The notes below the pieces were generated by a model. The model saw only the letters and a program-made list of their open reading frames with translations, searched no databases and had not been told where the DNA came from. A stretch of DNA of 64,000 nt from JAAELZ01 sp965209105 (GTDB lineage Bacteria; Pseudomonadota; Gammaproteobacteria; Arenicellales; Poriferihabitantaceae): contig CBDBQB010000039.1 of assembly GCA_965209105.1 (NCBI GenBank), forward strand, positions 1-64,000. Reading direction: 5' to 3'. This document shows, one piece after another, positions 50,922-60,206 of this stretch (positions are counted from its first letter, which is position 1; every line of letters starts with the position of its first letter). A program made the position numbers and the translations under genes.

Positions 50922-52820
50922 ATGATTAAATTTGATCGCGTTACACTTCGGCGCGGCCCCACCGTTTTGTTTAGAAATGGCAGCTTCTCGTATGGCCATC
51001 GCCATAAAGTGGGTTTGATTGGCTCCAATGGCAGCGGAAAGTCGAGCATACTGGCGACCATTCTAGGCGATATAGAAGTCGACGAAGGCCAGGTCAAGCG
51101 GCCCAATGATTGGGTGCTTGCACACGTCGCGCAAGAAACCCCCAATAGCCATGAAGCGGCAATTGCCTTTGTGTTGGAGGGTGACCGTGAGTTGACGGCC
51201 CTGCGCTCGAAAATTGCTGATGCCGAGCGAAATCAAGCGGATGCACAACTGGGTTCGCTTTATGCTCAGCTCGACGCCATTGACGGCTATGCGGCCGAGG
51301 CGCGCGCGGCATCCTTATTAAATGGCCTCGGCTTTGCGGCTGATGAGATAGAACATCCCGTTAATACATTTTCCGGCGGCTGGCGCATGCGCTTAAATCT
51401 TGCCCAAGCCTTGATGTGTCGCTCCGATCTTTTATTGCTTGATGAGCCGACTAACCATTTGGATTTAGAAGCGGTGCTATGGTTGCAATCATGGTTGGAG
51501 CGGTATGATGGGACGCTAATATTAATTTCGCACGATCGTATTTTTCTCGATGCGGTGGTCAATCAAATCGCGCATATTGAACATGGCGAGCTAAAGCTTT
51601 ACGTGGGCAACTATAGCGCTTTCGAGAACCAGCGCGCGGAGCAACTGGCGCAACAACAAGTGTCATACGAAAAGCAGCAACGCGAGATTGCCCACATGCA
51701 AGATTTCGTTAGAAGATTTAAAGCCAAGGCGACCAAGGCTCGGCAGGCACAAAGTCGTATCAAAATGCTCGAACGGATGGAGAGAATTGCGCCTGCGCAT
51801 GTCGACTCGCCTTTTGGGTTTTCGTTTAAGGCCGCGAAGAAGATTCCCGGCAGCTTACTAAGCCTAAATCACGTCAGCGCGGCTTATGATAAAAAACTCA
51901 TATTCGATAAAGTGAACCTGACCATTCTGGCCGGCGATCGAATTGGCTTAATCGGCCCCAACGGGGCAGGGAAATCCACTTTTATTAAACTCTTGGCGGG
52001 TGAACTCGAGGCGCGGGGCGGGTCGATTAGCCGTGCTAAAGAATTGCGCGTTGGATACTTTGCGCAACATCAATTGGATTTACTGCATCGCGCGAATTCG
52101 CCCTACCAGCATCTCGATTCCCTGGCAATAGGATTAAGCGAACAGCAGATTTACGACCATTTAGGTGGTTTCGGCTTTGCCTACGAGCGCGTATCAGAGG
52201 CCATCGAGCATTTTTCAGGCGGAGAGAAAGCGCGACTTGTGTTGGCTTTATTGGTGGCGCAACAGCCGAATCTGCTGTTACTGGATGAGCCGACTAACCA
52301 TCTTGATTTAGACATGCGGCATGCGCTCGCCGTTGCCTTACAGGATTTCCAAGGCGCCTTGGTGACGGTGTCGCACGACCGTTTTTTGCTTGAGAGTGTA
52401 ACGGATCAGTTCTATCTCGTCTCAGATGAGCGGGTGCAGCTGTTTGAGGGGGATTTGGACGATTACAGGCAAACCTTAGACCCGCGAAGAGTCGCAAGTA
52501 AAGCGGGTAAAAATGAGAACAATCAACAATCCAAAAAAGATCAGCGACGCCAGCGCGCAGTCCTTCGAGAGCAACTCAAACCCTTGCGACAACGCGCGGC
52601 AAAATTGGAAAAACAGCTGGAGGTGTTCAGCCAACAAGGGAAGGTGATCGATGGACAGCTGGCGGACGCCACTTTATATGAAGAAGAAAATAAAGCCCAT
52701 CTCACTGACATATTAAAAACCAAGGGAAAGTTAGACCGGTCTATCGAGTCTATCGAATCGGATTGGTTGGCGGCGCAAGAAGCGATTGAATTTGCGGTAA
52801 CTGGGGATTCGCGCAATTGA
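50922..52820 (+). CDS. yheS: ABC-F ATPase, YheS-like
   Basis: 632 residues with two ABC cassettes in one chain and no membrane part. The Walker A motifs are G-S-N-G-S-G-K-S-S (34-42) and G-P-N-G-A-G-K-S-T (345-353). Signatures are F-S-G-G-W-R-M-R and F-S-G-G-E-K-A-R, and both Walker B motifs read L-L-L-D-E-P-T-N-H-L-D-L. An arginine/lysine-rich linker between them is the ABC-F P-site tRNA-interaction motif. A charged coiled-coil tail occupies about 525-632. ABC-F proteins act on stalled ribosomes. Confidence 0.94.
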   Translation: MIKFDRVTLRRGPTVLFRNGSFSYGHRHKVGLIGSNGSGKSSILATILGDIEVDEGQVKRPNDWVLAHVAQETPNSHEAAIAFVLEGDRELTALRSKIADAERNQADAQLGSLYAQLDAIDGYAAEARAASLLNGLGFAADEIEHPVNTFSGGWRMRLNLAQALMCRSDLLLLDEPTNHLDLEAVLWLQSWLERYDGTLILISHDRIFLDAVVNQIAHIEHGELKLYVGNYSAFENQRAEQLAQQQVSYEKQQREIAHMQDFVRRFKAKATKARQAQSRIKMLERMERIAPAHVDSPFGFSFKAAKKIPGSLLSLNHVSAAYDKKLIFDKVNLTILAGDRIGLIGPNGAGKSTFIKLLAGELEARGGSISRAKELRVGYFAQHQLDLLHRANSPYQHLDSLAIGLSEQQIYDHLGGFGFAYERVSEAIEHFSGGEKARLVLALLVAQQPNLLLLDEPTNHLDLDMRHALAVALQDFQGALVTVSHDRFLLESVTDQFYLVSDERVQLFEGDLDDYRQTLDPRRVASKAGKNENNQQSKKDQRRQRAVLREQLKPLRQRAAKLEKQLEVFSQQGKVIDGQLADATLYEEENKAHLTDILKTKGKLDRSIESIESDWLAAQEAIEFAVTGDSRN

Positions 52821-52980
52821 TGACGGGGTGCCGAGAAAAGCACAAGACACTTTAAATAAGCAGCGTGAAATGGTAATCTGCGCCGCCTTTTGGCTGAAAG
52901 TATAAATAATATTGCTGCCAAGGAAATACGGCAGCGATTATAAATCTCGCTAAAGCTGAATCTTCAACCCAAGAAAACAA

Positions 52981-53469
52981 ATGTTAAAAATTGAATCGAA
53001 AGTATACCTTGTATTCGCCACTGCCCTATTTCTGGCGGCTTGTAATAGTGATGGCACCTCAAACGAAGGCGCGGGTCAAACCAGTGGTACCTCTACGGAG
53101 ACCACGTCTACCGCAGCGACCGAGACGACTGTTGAGCCGAATCTAACTGCAGCAGTGGTTGGGCCAAACCTGAATGGCTCGGAATGGGTGGGTTATCTTA
53201 AAAGCGAAGCGGATGGCGTAACGAACCTCACTGCAACTGTATTGCAAGAAGGTAATCAAATCACCATCGTAACGTCTAAAGATGGGATCGCCCATGAATT
53301 TAAAGGCACGATTTCGCCCGCGGGTGCTTTGGCGGTGATGGATCAGTTCGACGGAGAAAACTGGTCAACTTACTACGGTAATGTCAGTACGAATTCAATC
53401 AATTTGGCAGATTTGATTGTGATGAATGGTCGAAATGTGGATATCAATATTTTGATATTAAAGCGCTAA
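52981..53469 (+). CDS. Small lipoprotein, paralogue of the gene at 16149
   Basis: 162 residues. The signal peptide ends L-A-A-C (cysteine near 21), followed by a Ser/Thr/Gly/Glu-rich linker of about 30 residues and a domain of about 105 residues. That domain is shared with the 16149 gene: G-P-N-L-N-G-S-E-W-V-G-Y, F-K-G-T-I-S, D-Q-F-D-G-E-N-W, N-S-I-N-L-A-D and terminal I-L-K-R. It stands alone with its own leader between yheS and a convergent gene. Function unknown. Confidence 0.82.
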   Translation: MLKIESKVYLVFATALFLAACNSDGTSNEGAGQTSGTSTETTSTAATETTVEPNLTAAVVGPNLNGSEWVGYLKSEADGVTNLTATVLQEGNQITIVTSKDGIAHEFKGTISPAGALAVMDQFDGENWSTYYGNVSTNSINLADLIVMNGRNVDINILILKR

Positions 53470-53563
53470 GGGCGCTGTCAATCTCATCGGTGCCAGTCGG
53501 ATAAAAGCGGGCGCTTTCATATTTACGTGTTTTACCCGCCCTGGAATGGATAGCCGACCCGCT

Positions 53564-54058
53564 TTAAAAGGATAAACGTATTCCGGAAGGCAAGATATGA
53601 TTGATGGCTTTCGGCGTAAGCGGGATGGCTTCAAAATAATCCTGATATTCCTGAAAGCAGCGCAGCCTTTTTAAAGGCGAGCTTGCGTCTAAAAAACTAA
53701 TCTCCAGCAGCGAGAACACATTTTCTGCATTCAAAATATCAAACATGCGTTCGCGTTGAAAGCCGACGGCTTGTGGGAATAAATCATCATTTACCAAGCG
53801 ATGATGGGCCTGTTGAGATAAATACGCCCCAATATTAAGCATTTTCTCCGTGTCTAAAGGGCCGCCAACATCGAGTCGGCAATAGGCCTCATAACGGTCA
53901 CCTTTCCCGATCGTTCCGCCGCTATAAAGCATGTGACTGGTGCCCGAAGGCACGATGGTCAGCTCGGTCAGGATTAATTGAATTGGGCTGGGTGATGAGA
54001 TGGGTATGCCAGCACAAGCTGTCAGTAACAGTATCAATAGGCCAAATGCTTTCTTCAT
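53564..54058 (-). CDS. Lipoprotein of unknown function
   Basis: The start at 54058 (M-K-K-A-F) gives a lipoprotein signal with L-L-T-A-C; an opening to 54118 would add 20 residues. The 164-residue product has a mature part with Y-S-G-G-T-I-G-K-G-D and a Y-Q-D-Y-F-E-A-I-P segment, neither recognised. It lies 116 bp downstream of folE2 on the same strand and is convergent with the lipoprotein paralogue gene. Confidence 0.72.
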   Translation of the reverse strand: MKKAFGLLILLLTACAGIPISSPSPIQLILTELTIVPSGTSHMLYSGGTIGKGDRYEAYCRLDVGGPLDTEKMLNIGAYLSQQAHHRLVNDDLFPQAVGFQRERMFDILNAENVFSLLEISFLDASSPLKRLRCFQEYQDYFEAIPLTPKAINHILPSGIRLSF

Positions 54059-54174
54059 GTTTCGCGTTTTTATAAAAGAATAAATCCTAGCAGCGCAGCC
54101 TTTGTGGGCGCTGAACAAAATTTATCTATTGGCAAGAAACACTAAGAAGGGCTGACGGGCAGCGTGAAAGGGTC

Positions 54175-54972
54175 TTAGCTCGATTTGTCTCGCGAGACCA
54201 GCGCGTAGGCAGAGTGATTGTGAATGGATTCAAAATTCTCTGCTTCGACTGTGTAAGAAATAACTTTATCCATTTCGTTCAAACGCGCCGCGACGTCGCG
54301 CACTAAATCTTCGACGAATTTTGGATTGTCGTAAGCGCGCTCGGTCATCACTTTCTCGTCTGTTCGTTTGAGTAAGCCATAGACTTCAGCACTGGCTTCG
54401 CTTTCGGCGATGTCGATCAACTCTTCTACCCAAAGCGTGCTATCGGCGCGCGCGGTAATCGTAATGTGAGACCGCTGATTATGAGCGCCATAATCAGAAA
54501 TTTGTTTGGAGCAAGGGCACAAACTGGTGACCGCAACGACCACGCGTGTTTGAGTGTGAATCTCGCCCGCTTGAATCTGGCCGATCAGGGTGACATCGTA
54601 ATCCATGAGGCTTTGCACGCCTGATGCGGGGGCTGTTTTGTTGACAAAGAACGGGAAATTCATCTCGATATAACCCGTATCTGCCTCGAGTCGCTCGCTC
54701 ATTTCAGCGAGCATATCTTTAAACGAGGCAATCGAAATTTCGCGTTCATGACTGTTTAAGATATCCACAAAACGCGACATATGGGTGCCTTTAAAGTGAT
54801 GGGGCAGCTCAACATACATATTGAAAGTGGCGATAGTGTGTTGCTCGTCGCCCCCGCGCGTGGCGATTCTAACGGGGTGTCGAATATCCTTTATCCCCAC
54901 CTTGTCGATGGCAATATTGCGGGTGTCCTCGCTGGCTTGAACGTCTGCGATATTTTTTGATGAGGTCGACAT
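54175..54972 (-). CDS. folE2: GTP cyclohydrolase FolE2 (type IB)
   Basis: 265 residues. It converts GTP to dihydroneopterin triphosphate for folate and queuosine. The catalytic cysteine lies in V-T-S-L-C-P-C-S-K, and G-A-H-N-Q-R-S follows. The N-terminal V-G-I-K-D-I-R-H-P-V and the closing N-F-E-S-I-H-N-H-S-A-Y-A are family features. FolE2 tolerates non-zinc metals and often replaces FolE under zinc limitation. Upstream dxs lies 77 bp away on the same strand. Confidence 0.95.
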   Translation of the reverse strand: MSTSSKNIADVQASEDTRNIAIDKVGIKDIRHPVRIATRGGDEQHTIATFNMYVELPHHFKGTHMSRFVDILNSHEREISIASFKDMLAEMSERLEADTGYIEMNFPFFVNKTAPASGVQSLMDYDVTLIGQIQAGEIHTQTRVVVAVTSLCPCSKQISDYGAHNQRSHITITARADSTLWVEELIDIAESEASAEVYGLLKRTDEKVMTERAYDNPKFVEDLVRDVAARLNEMDKVISYTVEAENFESIHNHSAYALVSRDKSS

Positions 54973-55049
54973 GAAGCGTTTATGGCAGCAATACAGTTTA
55001 TTTCAAGCGCTTAGGCGCATAGTTTTGGCGCGAACACTGGGTGAGTGTT

Positions 55050-56927
55050 TTAATTGCAAAATGTTCGGATGGACTCACTGATGCCTTTCACGTCCAAGCC
55101 CAATTGGGCGTATATTTCCTTTTGCGTGCCGTGATCGACAAATTTGTCAGGAATGCCGATATTCAACACGGCGATGCTGATACCCGCCTGAGCGAGAAAC
55201 TCATTCACAGCAGAGCCCGCACCACCGCGTATTGCATGGTCTTCAACGGTGACAAAATACTCGTGGTCTTGGCTGAGCTCAAGCAACAAACTTTCATCGA
55301 GCGGTTTGGCAAAGCGCATATTGATCAATGTGCAATCAAGCGATTCTGCGACGGCTTCACAATGGCTGACGAAATTACCCCAGGCCAGGATCGCGACTTT
55401 CTTATCGCTCTGATCGCTGGCCGAGCGCAGGCGTTCCGCCCGACCGATTTCAATGGCCTGCATCACGCTATTTTCTGTTACGCCCGTGCCGCCGCCGCGC
55501 GGATAGCGTACCGCGCTCGGGCCTTTGTGTTGGTAGGCGGTATAGAGCATGTCACGGCATTCCGCTTCGTCTTTTGGGCATAAGATGAGCATATTGGGCA
55601 GGCATCGCATAAAGCTAATATCGAATACGCCCGCATGGGTTGCGCCATCCGCGCCAACGATACCGGCGCGATCAATCGCCAGAGTGATATCCAAATCTTG
55701 AATCGCGATGTCGTGAACCAGCTGATCATAGGCACGTTGTAAAAACGTTGAGTAGATTGCCACAACGGGCTTTAAACCCTCACAGGCGAGACCGGCTGCA
55801 AATGTCAGTGCATGTTGCTCAGCGATACCAACGTCAAAATAGCGATCAGGATAGACTTCTGAGAATTTAAGCAAGCCGGATCCTTCGCGCATGGCCGGTG
55901 TGATCCCGACCAATTTATCGTCCAATGCAGCCATGTCGCATAACCAATCGCTGAAGACATGTGTGTAGCTACGTTGGCTGCTGTGGGTGGTGATTTTGCC
56001 GGTGTCAGGGTCGAAAGGCGAAATCCCATGAAAGGTACACGGGTTGCCTTCCGCCGGCTCATAGCCTTTGCCTTTTTGCGTGACGATATGCAAAAAGCGC
56101 GGGCCTGTGAGCTTGCTCATGTTTTTCAGTACCGATATAAGTAAGGGCAAGTCGTGGCCATCAACGGGGCCAATATATTTGAAACCCAGCTCCTCAAATA
56201 AGGTGCTTGGCATGACCATGCCTTTCATGTGCTCTTCCCAACGTTTAGCCAAATTCTTGACGGATGGCGGTAGCGTGCTCAGTACAGTTTTACTGCCTTC
56301 TCTAACGCTGCTGTAGGCGCGACCCGATAATATTCTCGACAGGTAATTCGACATCGCGCCGACATTGGGCGAAATCGACATATCGTTATCATTGAGCACG
56401 ACCAGAATATTTGCGTCTAAATCCCCAGCATTGTTTAGGGCTTCGTAGGCCATGCCAGCGGTGAGCGCACCATCGCCAATGATTGCGACCACTTCGCGTG
56501 ATTCATCTTTTTGTTGTGCGGCGACAGCCATGCCCAGCGCGGCACTGATAGAAGTGGAGGAATGTCCCGCGCCGAAAGTATCGTATTTGCTCTCTGAACG
56601 CTTGAGGAATCCAGAGAGTCCGCCTAGCTGACGGAGTGTTTTGAATTGATTTTTTCGACCGGTTAAGACTTTATGCGGATAAGCCTGATGACCAATATCC
56701 CAGACCAGTCGATCATGGGGCGTATTTAAAACATGGTGTAGCGCAATGGTGAGTTCGATGGTGCCTAAGCCCGGCGCTAGATGCCCGCCCGTGACCGCTG
56801 TGGATTCGATTAGGAATCGGCGTAGCTCGCTGGCAAGCTGGATCAGTTGCGCAGAATCCAAGTCACGAATATCCGCCGGATCATTAATTTCCGTCAACAG
56901 GCATTCGAGTTTAGTTTCGCTGTTCAT
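55050..56927 (-). CDS. dxs: 1-deoxy-D-xylulose-5-phosphate synthase
   Basis: 625 residues. A thiamine-diphosphate enzyme that starts the MEP isoprenoid pathway from pyruvate and glyceraldehyde-3-phosphate. The ThDP/Mg motif G-D-G-A-L-T-A-G-M is at 151-159 with N-N-A-G-D following. The catalytic E370 is in G-I-A-E-Q-H-A. H-x-x-Y-P-H-K-V near 80-87 is conserved. It follows ispA by 56 bp, so xseB-ispA-dxs form the usual operon. Confidence 0.98.
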   Translation of the reverse strand: MNSETKLECLLTEINDPADIRDLDSAQLIQLASELRRFLIESTAVTGGHLAPGLGTIELTIALHHVLNTPHDRLVWDIGHQAYPHKVLTGRKNQFKTLRQLGGLSGFLKRSESKYDTFGAGHSSTSISAALGMAVAAQQKDESREVVAIIGDGALTAGMAYEALNNAGDLDANILVVLNDNDMSISPNVGAMSNYLSRILSGRAYSSVREGSKTVLSTLPPSVKNLAKRWEEHMKGMVMPSTLFEELGFKYIGPVDGHDLPLLISVLKNMSKLTGPRFLHIVTQKGKGYEPAEGNPCTFHGISPFDPDTGKITTHSSQRSYTHVFSDWLCDMAALDDKLVGITPAMREGSGLLKFSEVYPDRYFDVGIAEQHALTFAAGLACEGLKPVVAIYSTFLQRAYDQLVHDIAIQDLDITLAIDRAGIVGADGATHAGVFDISFMRCLPNMLILCPKDEAECRDMLYTAYQHKGPSAVRYPRGGGTGVTENSVMQAIEIGRAERLRSASDQSDKKVAILAWGNFVSHCEAVAESLDCTLINMRFAKPLDESLLLELSQDHEYFVTVEDHAIRGGAGSAVNEFLAQAGISIAVLNIGIPDKFVDHGTQKEIYAQLGLDVKGISESIRTFCN

Positions 56928-56983
56928 GGTGTTTAGTCACTCGGACGGTGCGTAGGTCCAAACTTAGTTTGGCGATCTAACAT

Positions 56984-57889
56984 TCAGTGGTCTCGCTGGC
57001 GGGTAAAATCAGTGAGTCGGCCTAAAAAAGTGGTGTCGCGCTCAATTTTACCTAAACTTTGTTGTGCGCTGTACACTAATTGATCCGCATAATCTTGCGC
57101 GGCCGCGAGGCCCATCAAGGCGGGATAAGTGTTCTTGCCCAGCGCTCGGTCTGCGCCACTGGGCTTGCCAAGTTGCTCGCTGTTTTGTGTTTGATCCAAA
57201 ATATCATCAACCACCTGAAAGGCTAAACCTAAATCACGCCCATACTGATCGATCAAAGCTAGTTCTTTCTTACTGACGGACTTCGCAGCCAGGGCGCCGA
57301 TTGTCAAAGCAGCACGAATTAAGGCACCTGTTTTGCGCTCGTGGATGTTTTGTAGCGCGTCTTGGCCTAGCGGTTTGCCTGTTTCGAGCATATCAAGTGC
57401 TTGGCCGCCGACCATTCCCGCCGCTCCTGCTGCTTGTGCAAGGACTTGGATCATCTTCAGCGTGCGGTCGGCACTTGCGTGCTCATTGGGCTGCGCAAGC
57501 AATTCAAAAGCAAGTGTTTGCAAGGCGTCTCCCGCGAGGATAGCGGTGGCCTCATCGTATTGAATGTGGCAGCTGGCTTGGCCGCGACGCGTGTCGTCAT
57601 CATCCATTGCGGGTAAGTCATCATGGATCAAGGAGTAGGCATGAATCAGTTCCAGCGCTGCCGCGGGGCAATCCAATGCCTCAAATGTTGCGCCGAAGCA
57701 ATGGCCGCTGGCGTAGACTAACATCGCACGAAATCGCTTGCCACCGCCCTGAGTGCTGTATCGCATCGCCTGTTCGAGAGCCCCGGTTTGTTTTTTTTGC
57801 GTCTGCGTAAAAAATTCTTCGAGCTGCTGATTCGCGCGGTTTCGGTATTCGCCCCATTGTTGGGTGAAATTATCCTGCGTCTGGCTCAT
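56984..57889 (-). CDS. ispA: Farnesyl/geranyl diphosphate synthase
   Basis: 301 residues from Met at 57889 (M-S-Q-T-Q-D); the frame extends upstream into xseB but is not conserved there. The first aspartate-rich motif D90-D91-x4-D96 and the second D228-D229-x2-D232 bind the diphosphate-magnesium clusters. G-G-K-R-F-R is at 49-54. It condenses IPP with DMAPP and GPP. It lies 4 bp after xseB and before dxs. Confidence 0.97.
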   Translation of the reverse strand: MSQTQDNFTQQWGEYRNRANQQLEEFFTQTQKKQTGALEQAMRYSTQGGGKRFRAMLVYASGHCFGATFEALDCPAAALELIHAYSLIHDDLPAMDDDDTRRGQASCHIQYDEATAILAGDALQTLAFELLAQPNEHASADRTLKMIQVLAQAAGAAGMVGGQALDMLETGKPLGQDALQNIHERKTGALIRAALTIGALAAKSVSKKELALIDQYGRDLGLAFQVVDDILDQTQNSEQLGKPSGADRALGKNTYPALMGLAAAQDYADQLVYSAQQSLGKIERDTTFLGRLTDFTRQRDH

Positions 57890-57893
57890 CGCC

Positions 57894-58175
57894 TTAATCG
57901 TCAATATCGCTAAGCGGTTCGAAGCTATGCCCGTCTTTAGTTTTGACCAATTTCTCGACTTTAAGCTGGGCTTGGTCGAGGTGCTTTTGACACAAAGCCG
58001 CCAGCGCAGTGCCTTTTTCATAGTCGGCGATTGAGGTGTCTAAGTTCTGCTGCTTGCTTTCCATTCGAGCAACCACCGCTTGAAGTGCCTCGAGTGCACT
58101 TTCAAAATCCATTGCCTCGTCCACCACGGAATTTTGTTCGGTAGCGACTGATGAGGTGGGTTGCTTCTTGGCCAT
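57894..58175 (-). CDS. xseB: Exodeoxyribonuclease VII small subunit
   Basis: 93 residues from M-A-K-K-Q at 58175; an upstream ATG adds ten. F-E-S-A-L-E-A-L-Q-A-V-V-A-R-M-E near 24-39 and S-I-A-D-Y-E-K-G-x-x-L-x-x-x-C near 49-63 are the XseB signature. It forms the helical stalk of ExoVII with XseA. It is first in the operon with ispA and dxs and divergent from parE. Confidence 0.95.
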   Translation of the reverse strand: MAKKQPTSSVATEQNSVVDEAMDFESALEALQAVVARMESKQQNLDTSIADYEKGTALAALCQKHLDQAQLKVEKLVKTKDGHSFEPLSDIDD

Positions 58176-58271
58176 GGCTTTGCGGGGATAAATAAAATTA
58201 CCCAAGGGTAAGGGATGCGTATTTTACCGCTATCCGTTAACATCTAGGGGTCTTTATTTTGCAAATTTTTA

Positions 58272-60167
58272 ATGAGTCAATCCAGCTATAACGCGCAATC
58301 GATAGAGGTTTTATCGGGCTTAGATCCGGTTCGTAAGCGCCCGGGGATGTATACCGAAACCGATCGCCCTAACCATCTCGTGCAAGAAGTGGTGGACAAT
58401 AGCGTTGACGAGGCCATTGTTGGCTTTGCGGACAGTATTACGATCACATTACATGTCGACGGCGCGGTGAGCGTTATGGATAATGGCCGCGGGATGCCGG
58501 TTGATCTTCATCAGGAAGAGGGCGTCAGCGGGGTAGAAGTGATCCTCACCAAACTCCATTCGGGTGGTAAGTTTTCTGATAAGAACTATGCTTTCTCCGG
58601 CGGCTTACACGGCGTGGGTGTTTCAGTGGTGAACGCCCTGTCGAGCAGCTTAGAAGTGTGGGTACGGCGCGATGGCTTCGAGCATCATATTGCTTTTGAA
58701 GGCGGTGAGAAGGTCAGCGAATTGACGCAAGTCGGTACGGTGGGTAAGAAAAATACCGGCACTTTGCTTCGCTTTAAGCCCGACCCGCAATTTTTTGATA
58801 CCACGCGAATCAGCGTGAGCCGCTTAAAAAAAGTCTTACGCGCCAAAGCAGTGCTGTGTGCGGGATTGCAAATAGAATTTATCGACGAGAAAACGCCGGA
58901 GCATTCTGAGAGTTGGCAGTTTGACGGTAGCTTGGCCGAGTACCTGCTGATGCAACAAACCACCGGAGAAGTGATCCCAGAGACGCCTTTGTCGGGTTCC
59001 CACCCACTGGAAGAAGGTCAGGTCGATTGGACTTTGATATGGGTCAGTAACGCGATTGATTTTGCCACCGAAAGCTATGTGAATCTGATCCCTACCATAC
59101 AAGGCGGCACGCATGTCGCGGGTTTACGCTCGGCTGCCGCAGAGGCGGTTCGTGAGTTTTGTGAATTTCGCGAATTACTGCCGCGAAACTTAAAGTTATC
59201 GCCCGATGATGTCTGGGGGCAATGTGCTTATATTTTATCTGTGCGGGTCAAAGATCCACAATTTAGCGGTCAAATCAAGGAACGATTGTCGGGTCGAGAA
59301 GTGACGCAAATGGTTCAAGTGCCGACCAAAGATGCGATCAGTTTGTGGCTCAATCAGCATATTGAGGATGCCGAGAAAATTGCGCAATTGGCCATCGATA
59401 ATGCGCAAAAACGGCTCAAAAAGAACAAAACGGTTAAGCGCAAGAAAATCACCACGGGTCCCGCATTGCCCGGAAAATTGGCCGATTGCACCAGCCAAGC
59501 ATTGGAAGAAACAGAACTGTTTTTAGTCGAAGGCGATTCGGCGGGCGGATCAGCCAAGCAAGCGCGTGACCGAAAAACGCAGGCGATTATGCCGCTACGC
59601 GGGAAAATATTAAATACTTGGGAGGTCGATTCAAGCGAGGTTTTAGCCTCGCAAGAAGTACACGACATCGCAGTCGCACTGGGGGTTGATCCCGGGGTGG
59701 ATGATCTAAGTGGCTTGCGCTATGGGCGCATCTGTATATTGGCCGACGCCGATTCCGATGGCGCGCATATCGCGACCTTACTCTGCGCCTTGTTCTATAA
59801 ACATTTTCCGGCAATGGTACGCGAGGGCAGGGTTTGTGTGGCGATGCCACCCTTATATCGAATTGATGTGGGCAAGCACGTTTTTTATGCACTGGACGAC
59901 GAGGAAAAACAGCTGACGCTAGATAAAATCGAAAAAGACAAACTGCGCGGAACCGTCAATGTTCAACGTTTTAAGGGCTTGGGTGAAATGAACCCCGGCC
60001 AGTTGCGTGAGACAACGATGGAGCCGAGTACGCGTCGCTTAGTCCAGCTTAGCGTTCATGACCCGAAACACGCGGGTTCAATGATGGATATGTTGCTGGC
60101 GAAAAAACGCGCCGCGGATCGAAAGATTTGGTTGACTGAGCGTGGGGATGAGGCAGAGGTGGTGTAA
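58272..60167 (+). CDS. parE: DNA topoisomerase IV subunit B
   Basis: 631 residues. The GHKL ATPase has E-V-V-D-N-S-V-D-E-A and D-N-G-R-G-M-P, and G-G-L-H-G-V-G-V-S-V-V-N-A-L near 114-127. The TOPRIM domain begins with E-G-D-S-A-G-G-S near 419, with D-A-D-S-D-G-A-H later. The lack of the long GyrB insert and the T-E-x-x-R-P-N-H-L opening favour ParE. It decatenates chromosomes with ParC, which is not in the window. Confidence 0.97.
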   Translation: MSQSSYNAQSIEVLSGLDPVRKRPGMYTETDRPNHLVQEVVDNSVDEAIVGFADSITITLHVDGAVSVMDNGRGMPVDLHQEEGVSGVEVILTKLHSGGKFSDKNYAFSGGLHGVGVSVVNALSSSLEVWVRRDGFEHHIAFEGGEKVSELTQVGTVGKKNTGTLLRFKPDPQFFDTTRISVSRLKKVLRAKAVLCAGLQIEFIDEKTPEHSESWQFDGSLAEYLLMQQTTGEVIPETPLSGSHPLEEGQVDWTLIWVSNAIDFATESYVNLIPTIQGGTHVAGLRSAAAEAVREFCEFRELLPRNLKLSPDDVWGQCAYILSVRVKDPQFSGQIKERLSGREVTQMVQVPTKDAISLWLNQHIEDAEKIAQLAIDNAQKRLKKNKTVKRKKITTGPALPGKLADCTSQALEETELFLVEGDSAGGSAKQARDRKTQAIMPLRGKILNTWEVDSSEVLASQEVHDIAVALGVDPGVDDLSGLRYGRICILADADSDGAHIATLLCALFYKHFPAMVREGRVCVAMPPLYRIDVGKHVFYALDDEEKQLTLDKIEKDKLRGTVNVQRFKGLGEMNPGQLRETTMEPSTRRLVQLSVHDPKHAGSMMDMLLAKKRAADRKIWLTERGDEAEVV

Positions 60168-60206
60168 ATGAGTGTAAACCCTTCCTTGTGAACTTCGAAC
60201 CTTGAT

